Shown: positions 47,731-59,951 of the stretch, in pieces
Layout: each line of letters begins with the position of its first letter
Numbering within the stretch: position 1 is the stretch's first letter
NCBI RefSeq assembly: GCF_958979055.1
Contig: NC_084897.1
Location: 26,209,628-26,273,627 of the forward strand
DNA length: 64,000 nt
Origin: Alnus glutinosa
Taxonomy: Eukaryota > Streptophyta > Magnoliopsida > Fagales > Betulaceae
Reading direction: 5' to 3'
Translations under genes and position numbers: made by a program
Notes under the pieces: model-generated
The model's input: only the letters and a program-made list of their open reading frames with translations
Database searches by the model: none
Told to the model about the DNA's origin: nothing

Positions 47731-49195
47731 CTACCATAGTCTTTCAACTTGAGTCACTTGTGCCTCCCCATTAAGCAACAAGGTCAAAAAAAAAAAAAAA
47801 AAAAAAAAAAGATGAAGAAGAAAAAGAAAAAGGGTATATAGAGTAATTTTTAAATTTTTTTTGTTAATGGCCATAATATTTCTGTTATTTTAAATTGGTC
47901 CGTGGAGTTAGACAAAGCAAATAACCTTGAACAATGCATTGAACTCCTCCTAATTCAAACCCCAAAGTACTAGCTAGCTAGTCAAAAGCGTTGGTTTGTT
48001 TTTTTTTTTTTAACAAAGTCAAAAGCTTTGATAATTAATAGAACAAAGCAGGCTTTTCTATGTCCCACACTCTTAAGCAAAAGCATATGCGACCGTTTTA
48101 TATTTCCTCACTGTTTTTAATTTCTTTGTCCACCTTCAAATGGAATGTTGATTAATAGAAGAAGAAAATTGGATTTCCTCAATCCCACTAGCTCTCTCGG
48201 TGTTCCTTTAGTTTAGCTATACCAATTAACACGCAATACATGCAATAAATTTTTGTTGACTTTATTGATTTTCCCTTCTCTGCTATGCGACAAAGTCAAC
48301 TTCTTCTTCTTCTTTTTCACGTTTTCAAACAAGACACTTGTTTGCAATTTTATTTAAAATTATACGTTTGACCTACAAAATTGTAGGATCAACAGTAAGA
48401 TGCTTTAAAAATATGTTTTTTCTTTTTCTTAAGCAAGCATTGTTAGTTATGTTTTATTGGTTTATTCAATTTATAAAGTTATTTCCAACTATGGGCTATA
48501 GAGTATAGATTGTCGGTGAAAAGCTTGATATGAAAATCAAAATGTTTATCTCTTAGAGTAATGTTATATACCACAATAATAACTCATAAACATCTCATTA
48601 TGCTAATGTGTCATAGTTTAATAATAATTGCAATATATATATAACAATAATTGATCCAGTAGGAATATAAACCGTACTAGTTATTTGGGTGAATAATACC
48701 CTTTTTACGTATCCGCATTTTGCTAATAATAAATTTTAGCAATTGGTCGCCAGTCTAGGGTAGGCGTAATGGGCCTATAATCACCCACGGGCAGCGACTT
48801 TTTTGTACTAGCCAACCATGACATATGCGAGAGAACAATAAGATAATTGTGAGATATTAGTGGAAGATATTGCATTACTCGCAATATAGTCATCATTTTG
48901 TTTTCTTAGGCCAAATTCTTATAAAATTTGCCACCTGTTCATGACTATGTGAGACCACGTATCATCCTACTCCAAATAATAGATACGTAACGTAAGTACA
49001 TGTCATAGATATAAACATTTGTGTAGTCGATAACAGGTGTCGGACAGAAGCATAATACTCACGCGCAACATATATAAAGATCCTAGTTATATATTACGTA
49101 AAATAATTTGAGGGCATTTCTTAGATATGAGAAATGAGAACCTAGCTTATAAAATGATTTTTAAGTTTTATTTATTTATTTATTTTTTGTAATGG

Positions 49196-49390
49196 ACACG
49201 TTTCGATTTCTTATTGGGTATGACGCGGCAAACTAACGAAAACTGTAAACTTAGTGGACGAAAAACGGGTTCAATGAGTGATTCGTAATTATAATTTACC
49301 ACATGAATCATCAATGAACTTTTTGTACCACAGGAAGTGATTTGTAATTTAGGCCAACCCCTAGGAAATGATGCAATTATCCTTACAAAA
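49196..49390. repeat. Fold-back repeat FB, one arm, between blocks B and C (unit 1)
   Basis: It contains gtgattcgtaattataatttacc and ends in aatgatgcaattatcc, matching the right arm of the full copy at 7451-7772. The matching place in unit 2 has the opposite arm (55608-55649 plus 57013-57160). Confidence 0.6.
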
Positions 49391-50577
49391 TGAGATGGAT
49401 ATATTTTACGGTTTATATTTATTTTATTATATTTAATAATATACATAGTGCTACCTTATTTAATTTTTAAATAAAATTATAATATATATTATGAAATTTG
49501 TGAAATTTAATCTAATTAAAGGTGTAATCGAGTTGAGCTGGGTATTAGATTTTCGGACTCGGCTTGGACTCTAGCCGAGCTTTGAGCATTGTTCATCCTC
49601 AGCCCACAAGCTCAAACTCAACTAAGCTACCCAGCTGAGCCCTTATAGAAAACTTAATCAGTTCAACTCTGTGTATATATATTAATTTCAGAATTTAATA
49701 AAAAAAAATAACAAAAGGGAGAGGATTCAACACTTTTGTGAAACATTCTTACCCTTTTCCGATGTGGGATGCACAATGGAGGAGGAGGCACTTCAGTTTT
49801 TATATGTAATCTCTGGTGGGACTTTGTTTCTCTTTTTCATCCGGTACTTGCATTGTTTGTATTTTTCTTTAATAAACATAAATGTTATACTTATATATAC
49901 ATGCACTTTTAAATATGTTAACAAAAATTAGAAACAATAATAATTAAAAAGAAAAAAAAAATAACAAATAACTAAAACATTGAAGAACGAAGAGTGTTCT
50001 TCGCATGATAAATACTTCTTTTTACATGTTTCAACATCAAACATACACTTACATGTATACCATATTGATGCATAGATTTACATGACAATAGTTATACTAT
50101 CTTCACGAAGCACCGATGAAAACATAAAGGAAAAATAAAAACCAACAAACCAATTTGAGCTTTAAACTTATTTTAGATTGAAAATCTTTGCATGTGACCG
50201 TTAAACTATTTTTATTTATTTTTTAATGAAAGATCTGATAATTTTATTGATCAGAGATCATGAACATAAAACTCTTACATCACAAAGTATAAAGTCTTAC
50301 AAAATCATAGCCACTTACTATGAGGTTACAAAGTTATAGATATAAACAAAATTCTTATAATATAGTGTTATTTATGGCTTTTATTTTTCGCTAGCCCATG
50401 TACAAAAATAATTAAAGAGCAGATATGCTCCGAGCAGATTAGATTTAAGACAAGGGTAGCCAAATATCCAAAAAAAAATTATTTACATCGGTCGTAAGAG
50501 ATAACCCCTCATACTGAACTATCTAGGCCGTAAAGAATAACCCATCATATCTGATTAACCTTCATCCCATCAATCGT

Positions 50578-50740
50578 CTATGAGGGCAGTTTTATGAAGA
50601 AGAAAACTCTTATTAAAGCAAAAACACAAACAACAACAGCGACCATGGAGGAGATGAACGGTACAACACGGATGTAGATAGACGGATGCATAGCAAAGAG
50701 GCCAAAATTACTGATCTGGTTAGAAAACACCTGTAAACAA
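50578..50740 (-). other. Exon-like hydrophobic ORF in block C
   Basis: On the minus strand an acceptor-like ttgtttacag is followed by an open frame of about 50 residues starting VFSNQISNFGLF and ending FFFIKLPS before a stop. The copy at about 58455-58612 keeps the frame with several amino acid changes. It could be the last exon of a lost gene or transposon. I do not recognise it. Confidence 0.3.
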
Positions 50741-50867
50741 AAGGAAAAAAAAAAAATCAAAATGAGAAATAGAGGGTAAGAGCAGAAAATAGAAAGAGAA
50801 ATGATAAAAGTCAAGCCCAATTCAGTCCCTTCTAAATTGAACTTTGACTTTAGGATGTGTCGTGTCA

Positions 50868-50918
<51 letters not shown>

Positions 50919-52359
50919 CACAAATTAGGAGTAATACACGTTTTCAATTACTTAACTGACGTGATATATATATATATATATATATATAACACAAATTAGG
51001 AGTAATACACGTTTTCAATTACTTAACTGACGTGGCAGTCTCATCTTGTATCTCCTCACAATTTACATAACACAAAAATACAAGCCCCTCTATGTTTGAT
51101 ACATAGAGAAATGATATACTTAGGTCTTTTATATATTTTTTGTACATATACGTACAACCAAATTTTAAATTTATTATTAAATGTGTAAAAATATATAAAA
51201 ATATCATTTCTCTTGATACATATGACTATATGAGTAGGTACAAATCAACCGGATTGAAATTTGGAAAAAAGCAAAAAAAAATTATGGATTCTTTTTGTCA
51301 TTTCATTAAGATGGATATTCCATTATTCCGGGCTCAGAAAAATTTATCGTCGAATTCTACCCGTTTTAAATTGAACTTCGACTTTAGTTTGTGTCGTACA
51401 CGAAACATAAATTAAGAGTATTACGCATTCTTAGTTACCGATATGGTAGTCTCATCTTGTGTCCACTAACAAAACACAAAAATACTAGACTATTGTTTGA
51501 TACGTATGAGTAGGGACGAATGAATCAGACAATGAATTTGGAAAATAGCAAAAAAATTTATAGATTCTTCTTGTCATTTTCATTGAGATGGATATCCCTT
51601 GGCCAAACAAATTGATAGTCCAACTCAACCCCTTTTAAATTGAATTTTGATTTTAGTTTATGTCAAGTGTATGTGCATACAGAACACAAACTAAGAATAT
51701 TACACGTTCTCGATTATTAACACAAACTAAAAGTATTATATACTCTCAAATGATAAATGGTTCATTTTTTTTTCTCTTGTCCGAGTCGATGTATGAGATT
51801 CACATTGACCCTACAAATCTAACGATAGTTTTAAAAAAATAGAAAAATTAAAGAAATATCCGAAAAAGATTTATACCACGTCTCTTTGTCGAATACGTAT
51901 GTTTCGTTTTTATTTTCACATTTTCACTTTTTATACAACACATGACGCAAGCCTTTTGATAGTCCCATTATCACTTTCCTTCCACGTGAAAATACATTTG
52001 ACAAACTTGACCGTTGGTAAACAAAGAAACCTTGCGTTTTCCCTGACATTAAATACTTCACCAAATATGCGACTTTAGCCTTGTGGACTGTAGCACAATT
52101 TTTGTCCCAAATCGTACATAGTCAACAATTGCCCATTCAGAATTTGACTCCTACCTATTCTATTGGAGCTTGAAAGTACATTGCAATTGCTTTTGAAATT
52201 CGGTTGTTTGTCCAATTGCTTGTATGTATAATTGTATATGCCTTCCAAAGTTCCAATCATTCTTGCGTATCTCACTCAAAAGGACTTTTTAGAAAAAAAA
52301 GGTGAAAGCCAAGAAATGGACGGCTGGCGGCTGCCATATAATAGACCATATAATAGGCT

Positions 52360-53310
52360 AAGCTATAGGCTACCCTAGTATATTGACTTAACAATGGCCT
52401 GTCTAGTAATTCCTTTCCCGGTCACTTTTTGTACCGTGTAGTAGACTGCCGCCTGCCACAAATCTGTTGGAGAAGCATTTCATGTCGACAAAATTTTTTG
52501 AAAAATGAGAAGAAACATTAGAAATATTAGGCCTGCCAAAAGTTCGCGCCTGCCAAAAACTTGGGGGAGGGGGCACAGACAGGTGGGACGTCAAGAAAAA
52601 ATGAGAGAGGGGGAGGAAATTACTAAACAGGGCCAATTTGAACCCCCATATCAATGGCTACATCACTTCCGTGTTATAGGCTAAGCTATAGGCTACCCTA
52701 GTTCTTTCAACTTGAGTCACTTTTTCTTCCCTATTAAGCAACAAGGTCACTTGTGCTTCCCTATTAAGCAACAAGGTCAATATCCAAGAGAGTTTGGGAT
52801 ATCTTCTGTTATTGAATATGAATGGTCAAGATAACAAGCTATAGGCTACCCTAGTATATTGACTTAACAATGGTCCTGTTTAGTAATTCCCTCTCCAGTC
52901 ACTTTTTGTACCGCGTAGCATGCATACTGCCGCTTGCCACAAATCTGTTGGAGAAGCATTTCATGTTGGTGAAAATTCCTATTTTACCAATGTTTTTTCA
53001 CAACTTGGAAAACTGTGCACTTTTCAGGCAATGGTAAAATGAGAAGAAACATTAGAAATATTAGGCCTGCCAAAAGTCCACACCTACCAAAAACCTGGGG
53101 GAGGGGACACAGACAGGTGGGACGTCAGGAAAAAATGGGGGAGGAGAAGGGGGAGGGAATTACTAAATAGGGCCAATGTGATCCCCTATATCAATAGCTA
53201 CATCACTTCCGTGTTATAGGCTAAGTTATAGGCTACCCTAGTCTTTCAACTTGAGTCACTTGTGCCTCCCCATTAAGCAACAAGGTCACTTGTGCTTCCC
53301 CATTAAGCAA
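52360..53310. repeat. 475-bp local tandem duplication
   Basis: aagctataggctaccctag starts at 52360 and again at 52835. Each copy ends in a stretch with tttgggatat...tgaatggtcaagataac (near 52790-52834 and 53326-53376). Unit 1 has a single copy (47330 onward). So the extra copy arose after the large duplication. Confidence 0.85.
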
Positions 53311-53372
53311 CAAGGCCAATATCCCAAGGAGTTTGGGATATATTCTGTTATTAAATATGAATGGTCAAGATA

Positions 53373-54110
53373 ACACAAATCAATTGTTGAAGAAAGTGTA
53401 ACTGAAAACCATCGATTTCGAGAGACTGAAAAAGCTTACGATACTTAAATTAGTGAGGTAATTGAGAGATAAAATTGAATGAAGATAATGAGAAAGATAA
53501 GGTATTACTTAACTTTTGGGGATGCATGACTTTTTAAAGAGAATGTCTTAAATATAGTTTGCGAATGTTTTCTAAGTAGCTACAGCCCTATGATTATTTT
53601 TCGTGTGGTTAACATGTCTAAGTAATCCTGTGATTATTTTACATATTCAATAACAAAAGATGTCATGTTATTGAATAACAGGGAGGCAAACCAAACACTA
53701 TCTAAGCATTATAAAACTTCCATTGGAGTAAGAAAAGAGGGATAGCACTTGAATATTCTTTAACGATGCCATTATGCCAATACTTATGTCTATGTCAATT
53801 ACAATCTATCTTAATTTGCAACTTGTAAAAAGTGTTGTTTTTCATTTCAAACTTGTATTCGCCAATGGCTTCATTTGAAATGGAAATTAATACCAATTTT
53901 ATTCCAAAATATAGAAATATAAAAGAAATCGGATTAGAGATTACAATTCTACTAATGAAGTTGGTTTACTTGGTTATATTTCTTTTTAAGCAGCTCTTGA
54001 ATCTTATGAAAAATAAAAATACACAATTTAATATTTCTTTTATCGCAAATACGTAATCAATGACTTAGATTCTGTACGTCTGTTCATACAAGTAAACTTA
54101 GTCAGATTCT
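53373..54110. other. Unique DNA in unit 2, no gene seen
   Basis: This DNA is absent from unit 1. It is AT-rich with one ORF (53832-54056) of no recognised family. It contains attgaataacagggaggc and ccaaacactat near 53670-53701, which may be transposon ends, but no pair was established. Confidence 0.35.
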
Positions 54111-54192
54111 CACGTAAGATTATTCTATTACACGCGATCCCCGTCCCTAATCACGTAAGATTATTCTATTACACGCGATCCCCGTCCCTAAT
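54111..54192. repeat. Perfect 41-bp tandem duplicate
   Basis: Two adjacent copies of a unit that begins cacgtaagattattctatt and ends cccgtccctaat, at 54111-54151 and 54152-54192, without differences. It must be recent. It is absent from unit 1. Confidence 0.95.
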
Positions 54193-55607
54193 CAAGTACC
54201 CCCAACATGTCAAGGAAGGTAAAAACAATAAATAAATAAATAAATAAAAGAAAAAAAGAAAAAGAAAAAGGGTATATAGAGTAATGGCCATAATATTTCT
54301 GTTATTTTAAATTGGTCCGTGGAGTTAGACAAAGCAAATAACCTTAAACAATGCATTGAACTCCTCCTAATTCAAACCCCAAAGCACTAGCTAGCTAGTC
54401 AAAAGCATTGGTTTTTTTTTTTTTGAACAAAGTCAAAAGCATTGTTAATTAATAGAACAAAGCAGGCTTTTCTATGTCCCACACTCGATCTTAAGCAGGC
54501 ATATGCGACCGTTTTATATTTCCTCACTGTTGTTTCTTTGTCCCCTTTCAAAAGGAATGTTAATTAATAGAAGAAAATTGGATTTCCTCAATCCTACTAG
54601 CTCTCTCGGTGTTCCTTTAGTTTAGCCATATAACACGCAAGAAATTTTTGTAGACTTTATTGAATTTCACTAGGCTAAAAATGGGCCAAACAAATAAATA
54701 TAATAAATTTTTGTAGACTTTATTTATTTTCCCTTGACTGCTGCGCGACAATGTCAACTCTTTTTTCTTTCTTTCTTTTTTTCTCATTTTCAAACAATAC
54801 ACTTTTTTGTAATTTTATTTAAAATTACACGTTTGGCCTGCAAAATTGTAGGATCAACCGCACACTTGATAGATGCTTTAAAAATATGTTTTTTCTTTTT
54901 CTTAAGCAAGTATTGTTAGTTATGTTTTATTGGTTTATTCAATTTCTAAAGTTATTTCCAAATATGGGCTATAGAGTATAGATTGTCAGTGAAAAGCTTG
55001 ATATCAAAATAAAAATGTTTATCCTTAGAGAAATGTTATATACCATAATAATAATTCATAAACATCTCACTATGCTAACGTGTCATAATTTAATAATAAT
55101 TGCATATATATATATATATATAATTGATCTAGTAGGGATGTAAACAGTACTATCTGGGTGAATAATACCCTTTTATATCCGCATTTTGCTAATAATGAAT
55201 TTTAGCAATTGGTCACCAGTCTAGGGTAGGCGTAATGGGCCTATAATCACACACAGGCAGTGGCTTTTTTGTACTAACCAACCATGACATTTGCAAGACA
55301 ATAATAAGATAATTGTGAGATCATATTAGTGGGAGATATTGCATTACTTGTAATATATTCATCATTTTGTTTTCTCAGCCCAAATCCATATAAAATTTGC
55401 CACCCGTTCATGACTATGTGAGGCCACATATCTTCCTACTCCAAATAATAGACACGTAAGTATTCATGTCCTAGAGATAAACATTTGTGTAGTCGATAAA
55501 AGGTGTTGGACAGAAGCATAATACTTGTATAAAGATCCTAGTTATATATTACGTAAAATAATTTGAGGGCATTTTTAAGATATGAGAACCTAGCTCATAA
55601 AAAATGG

Positions 55608-57160
55608 GAATAATTGCATTACTGGTCTTTAGGGTTAGTTTAAATTATAGGGTTAAATACCCTATTGGTACCTGAGTTTTACGTGATTTTAAATTTAGTA
55701 CCTCAGTTTTGTTTTGTATCATAGGTGGTACCTGAATTAAGGATAAAAACACATTTGGTACCTCCGTTAGATTTTCCATCCGAATTTTATCGTCTCGCCA
55801 CGTGTCAACCGCTGAGGTTAACACGTGGCACTACATAAAAAAAATTAAAAATCAAAAATTGAAATCTTTAAAAAATGATAAAAAATAATAAAATTTTAAA
55901 AAAGAAAATTAAAAAAAGAAAAAAGAAGAGGGGTGGCTGAGCCACCCCCCTTGGCCACCATGGGGGTGGTCGGCCACCCCCATTTTGGCCAAGGAGGTGG
56001 CCCAACCACCCCCTTGGCTGGTCTGGCCAGTCTGGGGTGGCCGAACCACCCCTTATGGGATGGTTCGGCCACCCCATGGTAGAAAAAAAGAAAAAAAAAT
56101 TATGCGTTTTGGCCCTTGGGGGTGGCCGGCCGGTCTAGGGGTGGCTGAACCACCCCCGTGGCCCATGGGGGTGGTTCGGCCACCCCCAAAGGCAAACCCT
56201 CAATTTTTTTTTGATAAGTTTTGGCCCTTGGGCACCCCCAACCACCCCCTAGGGCCACGGGGGTGGTTCGGCCACCCCAAAGGGCAAACCCTCAATTTCT
56301 TTTTGGATGAGTTTTGGCCCTTGGGGGTGGCCGAACCACCCCCTAGGGCCATGGGAGTGGTTCGGCCACCCCAGGCCGGCCGGTATGGGGGTGGCCGAAC
56401 CACCCTCATGGCCCTAGAGGGTGGTTCGGCCACCCCCAAGGGCAAACCCTCAATTTATTTTGATGGGTTTTGGCCCTTGGGGGTGGCCGAACCACCCCCT
56501 AGGGCCATGGGGGTGGTTCGGCCACCCCCATACCGGCCGGACTGGGGGTGGCCAATCCACCCCTGTGGCCCTAGGGGGTGGTTCGGCCACCCCCAAGGGC
56601 CAAAACCCATAATTTATTTATTTTTCTTTTTTTCTCTTTTTCTACCATGGGGTGGCTCGGCCACCCCATGGGGGGTGGTTCGGCCACCCCAGACTGACCA
56701 GACCGGCCAAGGGGGGTGGCTCAGCCACCCCTCTTCTTTTTTCTTTTTTTAATCTTCTTTTTTAAAATTTTATTATTTTTAATCATTTTTTAAAGATTTC
56801 AATTTTTATTTTTTAATTTTTTTTTATGTAGTGCCACGTGTCAACCTCAGCGGTTGACACATGGCGAAACGTTAAAATTCAGACGGAAAATCTAACAGAG
56901 GTACCAAATTGGTTTTTACCCTTAATTCAGGTACCACCTATGATACAAAACAAAACTGAGGTATTAAATTTAAAATCACGTAAAACTCAGGTACCAATAG
57001 GGTATTTAACCCTAAGTTATATATCACTCCTTGTGGTTCAAAAAGTTCAAGGAGGGTTCCTGTAGTAAACTATAATTACGAACCGCTCTCTGAACTTATT
57101 TTTCGTCTACCAAGTTAAAAGATTCTATTAGTTTGTCACGTCATACCTAATAGGAAATCA
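55608..57160. repeat. Fold-back repeat FB, split by element E3
   Basis: The left piece 55608-55649 (gaataattgcattactgg...) and the right piece from 57013 (tatcactccttgtgg...) join into one arm of the FB repeat when E3 and one target duplication are ignored. The orientation is inverted relative to the FB arm at 49196-49390 in unit 1. Confidence 0.65.
55641..57021. mobile_element. Mutator-like fold-back element E3 with palindromic GC array (1363 bp)
   Basis: Element 55650-57012 begins gggttaaatac and ends tatttaaccc, with inverted arms of about 210 bp. The flanks are taaattata (55641-55649) and taagttata (57013-57021), a 9-bp duplication with one mismatch. The duplicated neighbour copy at about 57383 still reads taaattata. 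The core (about 55926-56735) is a tandem, internally palindromic array built of ggggtggttcggccacccc and its complement, in units of roughly 140-170 bp separated by caaaccctcaattt and gttttggcccttggg. No transposase is present. It belongs to the same family as E1 and E2, with the core expanded. Confidence 0.85.
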
Positions 57161-57681
57161 ACACGTAGCCACCCCAGGCATAGGGGAGGCCGTGCTCCAG
57201 TGCTCCACCCCCATACATGGTCGGGCCACCCTAGCAACCACCCATTTGTGAAACATTCTTACCCTTTTCCGATGTGGGATGCACAATGGAGGAGGAGGCA
57301 CTTCAGTTTTTATATGATACAAAACAAAACTGAGGTATTAAATTTAAAATCACGTAAAACTCAGGTACCAATAGGGTATTTAACCCTAAATTATATATCA
57401 CTCCTTGTGGTTCAAAAAGTTTAAGGAGGGTTCCTGTAGTAAACTATAATTACGAACCGCTCTCTGAACTTATTTTTCGTCTACCAAGTTAAAAGATTCT
57501 ATTAGTTTGTCACGTCATACCTAATAGGAAATCGACACGTAGCCACCCCAGACATAGGAGAGGCCGTGCTCTAGTGCTCCACCCCCATACATGGTCGGGC
57601 CACCCTAGCAACCACCCATTTGAGAAACATTCTTACCCTTTTCCGATGTGGGATGCACAATGGAGGAGGAGGCACTTCAGT
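56942..57681. repeat. 370-bp local tandem duplication at the right end of E3
   Basis: The last 67 bp of E3 plus its flank (tgatacaaaacaaaactgag, 56946) recur at 57316. The sequence aaacattcttaccctttt recurs at about 57249 and 57626. The junction lies in tttttatatgatacaaaac (57308-57325), where block C has tttttatatgtaatc. The two copies differ by only a few bases, so the event is recent and later than the E3 insertion. Confidence 0.85.
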
Positions 57682-58682
57682 TTTTATATGTAATCTCTGG
57701 TGGGACTATGTTTCTCTTTTTCATCTGGTACTTGCATTGTTTGTATTTTTCTTTAATAACATAAATGTTATACTTATATATACATGCACTTTTAAATATG
57801 TTAACAAAAATTAGAAACAATAATAATAAAAAAAAAAAAAAAAAAAAAAAACTTAAACATGTAAGAACGAAGAGTGTTCTTCGCATGATAAATACTTCTT
57901 TTTACATGTTTCAACATCAAACATACACTTACATGTATACCATATTGATGCATAGATTTACATGACAATAGTTATACTATCTTCACGAAACACCAATGAA
58001 AACATAAAGGAAAAATAAAACCAACAAACCAATTTGAGCTTTATACTTGTTTTAGATTGAAAATCTTTGCATGTTACCGTTAAACTATTTTTATTTATTT
58101 TTTAATGAAAGATTTGATAATTTTATTGATCAAAGATCATGAACATAAAACTCTTACATTACAAAGTATAAAGTCTTACAAAATCATAGCCACTTACTAT
58201 GAGGTTACAAAGTCATAGATATAAACAAAATTCTTATAATATAGTGTTATTTATGGCTTTTATCTTTCGCTAACCCATGTACAAAAATAAGTAAAGAGCA
58301 GATATGTTCCGAGCAGATTAGATTTAAGACAAGGGTAGCCAAATATCCAAAAAAAAATTATTTACATCGGTCGTAAGAGATAACCCCTCATACCGAACTA
58401 TCTAGGCCGTAAGGAATAACCCATCATATTTGATTAACCTTCATCCCATCAATCGTCTATGAGGGCAGCTTTATGAAGAAGAAAACTCTTATTAAAGCAA
58501 AAACACAAACAGCAACAGCGACTATGGAGGAGATGAACGATATAACACAGAGGTAGATAGACGGATGTATACCGAAGAGGTCAAAATTGCTGATCTGGTT
58601 GGAGAACACCTGTAAACAAAAGGAAAAAAAAAATCAAAATGAGAAATAGAGGGTAAGAGCATGAAATAGAAAGAGAAATGAA

Positions 58683-59048
58683 GAGAGGGAGATTTATTTT
58701 CTGAGAAATAGAGGGTAAGAACAAAGATATTTTTATTGGAATGGAGCAAAGATTTTTATTTATTTTTTATTTTTTTTTGTGATAAAAATGTTGGAACAAA
58801 ATTACAATTACCCCGGAAAAAGGGGGGTTTCAAGCAAATGACATTATATATATATATATAACGGTTAATTTATTATATTCTACCTCTTTCTATCTACTTT
58901 CTCTTTCTTTGGTTTATGTCATTATGTGTGGAGCCCATGGCTGCCCATATGCGTTGCTGGCCTTCAGCCATCGCTTTGTTCGTTTCCTTTTTTATATAGA
59001 TAGATTTGTTCGTTTTCTTTTATGAGGCTTTGTTTGCTGAGAAAGACC
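58683..59048. other. PP2C upstream region
   Basis: After the end of unit 2 the sequence is unique. It holds a (TA)n run near 58846-58861, a pyrimidine-rich stretch (58885-58915), and leads into the GA tract of the presumed PP2C 5' UTR. This is the likely promoter, and the tandem duplication ends close to it. Confidence 0.5.
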
Positions 59049-59097
59049 AGAGAGAGAGAGAGACAGAGAGAGAAAAGAAAAGAAAAGAAAAGAGAGA
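59049..59097 (+). promoter_or_regulatory. GA-rich tract at the PP2C 5' end
   Basis: A run of agagagaga and aaagaaaag units just upstream of, or within, the presumed 5' UTR. GA repeats near plant transcription starts are known binding places for BPC-type GAGA factors; here this is an inference from sequence and position. Confidence 0.4.
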
Positions 59098-59393
59098 GTT
59101 TCAGTTCGTTCAATCTCACTGATTGAGAGCTCCTTATTCGATTATCTCTATATTCTTCGTCTTCTGCCTCCTCCATCACCCACAAGAAAACCCAAAATAG
59201 AGCGCAGGAAAAGAGAAAGAGAGAGTGACCCATATGCAAAAAACCCTATTAGCCACAGTTTGATTTGATGGATCCGTGGATCTAGCGCTTTTATACTCAC
59301 ATGTATTGCTCTGTTTCTTTTAGATCCCCGTCGTTTTCATTTTGGTCTCATTCAGCAGCTGACCAGAACTGATTGGAGTTGCATAATTATACT

Positions 59394-59839
59394 GTGAGTT
59401 GTTTTTCTCCTCTACATGTTTGTTTTTCTTATAGCTTGGCAAATTTGTGTGATTGATGTGTTTTATTTGAATTATTGTTTTTAATTTGTTATTGGGTAGT
59501 TAAAAGTTACTGAATTTTGGTTGTGTGGGCAAATGATTATATGGTCGGGGTATGGAATGTGGAGGTAGATTTGACCATTACTCTTTGCCACAACAATTGT
59601 TTCTTTCTGTTGTGTTCTTCATTTATAGGTAGTATTAGTTTGAGGGTCACGGTTCTTTTTAAGTTCTGAGCTGAAATGGTGACGGGTTTTAGATTCGGGT
59701 CATATTGTGTTAATTTCAATGAAATTTTAAGCTGAGAATTTACATTGGAAGTTCATTTCTTTTGTCTGTTACACGATTTGCTATTGATTGTGGTTAGGGT
59801 GTTATTGTATTAATCATGTTGTTTACTTCCTTCTTGTAG
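59394..59839 (+). other. Probable 5' UTR intron of PP2C gene
   Basis: A donor tact|gtgagttg at 59394 and an acceptor ttcttgtag ending at 59839 bound a T-rich stretch. The next exon carries the coding start at 59952. No in-frame upstream ATG joins the main frame. Another AG three bases further on would serve equally. Confidence 0.5.
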
Positions 59840-59951
59840 TAGTTTTCTTGGTCTGCGGGTGAGGAGGCTGCTGGGATCTTGGTTGGCGAGAGTGGTATTG
59901 CATCCATTTCGGATGTGGAGGAATTGGAGGCTGGCCCCGGTGAAATGAGGG

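Larger units (their letters stand above)
45878..50809. repeat. Tandem duplication, unit 1 (about 4.9 kb)
   Basis: The segment starting gtcaagcccaattcaatc (45878) recurs at 50810 as gtcaagcccaattcagtc. Three blocks follow in the same order in both units: A (45.88-47.77 and 50.81-52.75 kb), B (47.8-49.15 and 54.25-55.6 kb) and C (49.73-50.8 and 57.25-58.68 kb). The copies are nearly identical in most of these blocks. No gene with a known product lies inside. The matching 66-residue ORFs at 47047-47247 and 52075-52275 simply follow from the copying. Confidence 0.9.
50810..58682. repeat. Tandem duplication, unit 2 (expanded to about 7.9 kb)
   Basis: Second copy of blocks A, B and C. It was enlarged by a 475-bp local duplication (52360-53310), about 850 bp of unique DNA (53373-54225), the Mutator-like element E3 (55650-57012) and a 370-bp local duplication (about 56942-57681). 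The junction of the two units is at 50801-50812 (agaaatgataaaa/gtcaagccc). No gene is seen. Confidence 0.88.

Noticed and set aside
55985-56752. A 255-residue open frame rich in Trp, Gly, Pro and His
   Set aside because: It is produced by the palindromic GC array of element E3. The opposite strand and other frames are also open in part, and the product is pure repeat without any domain.
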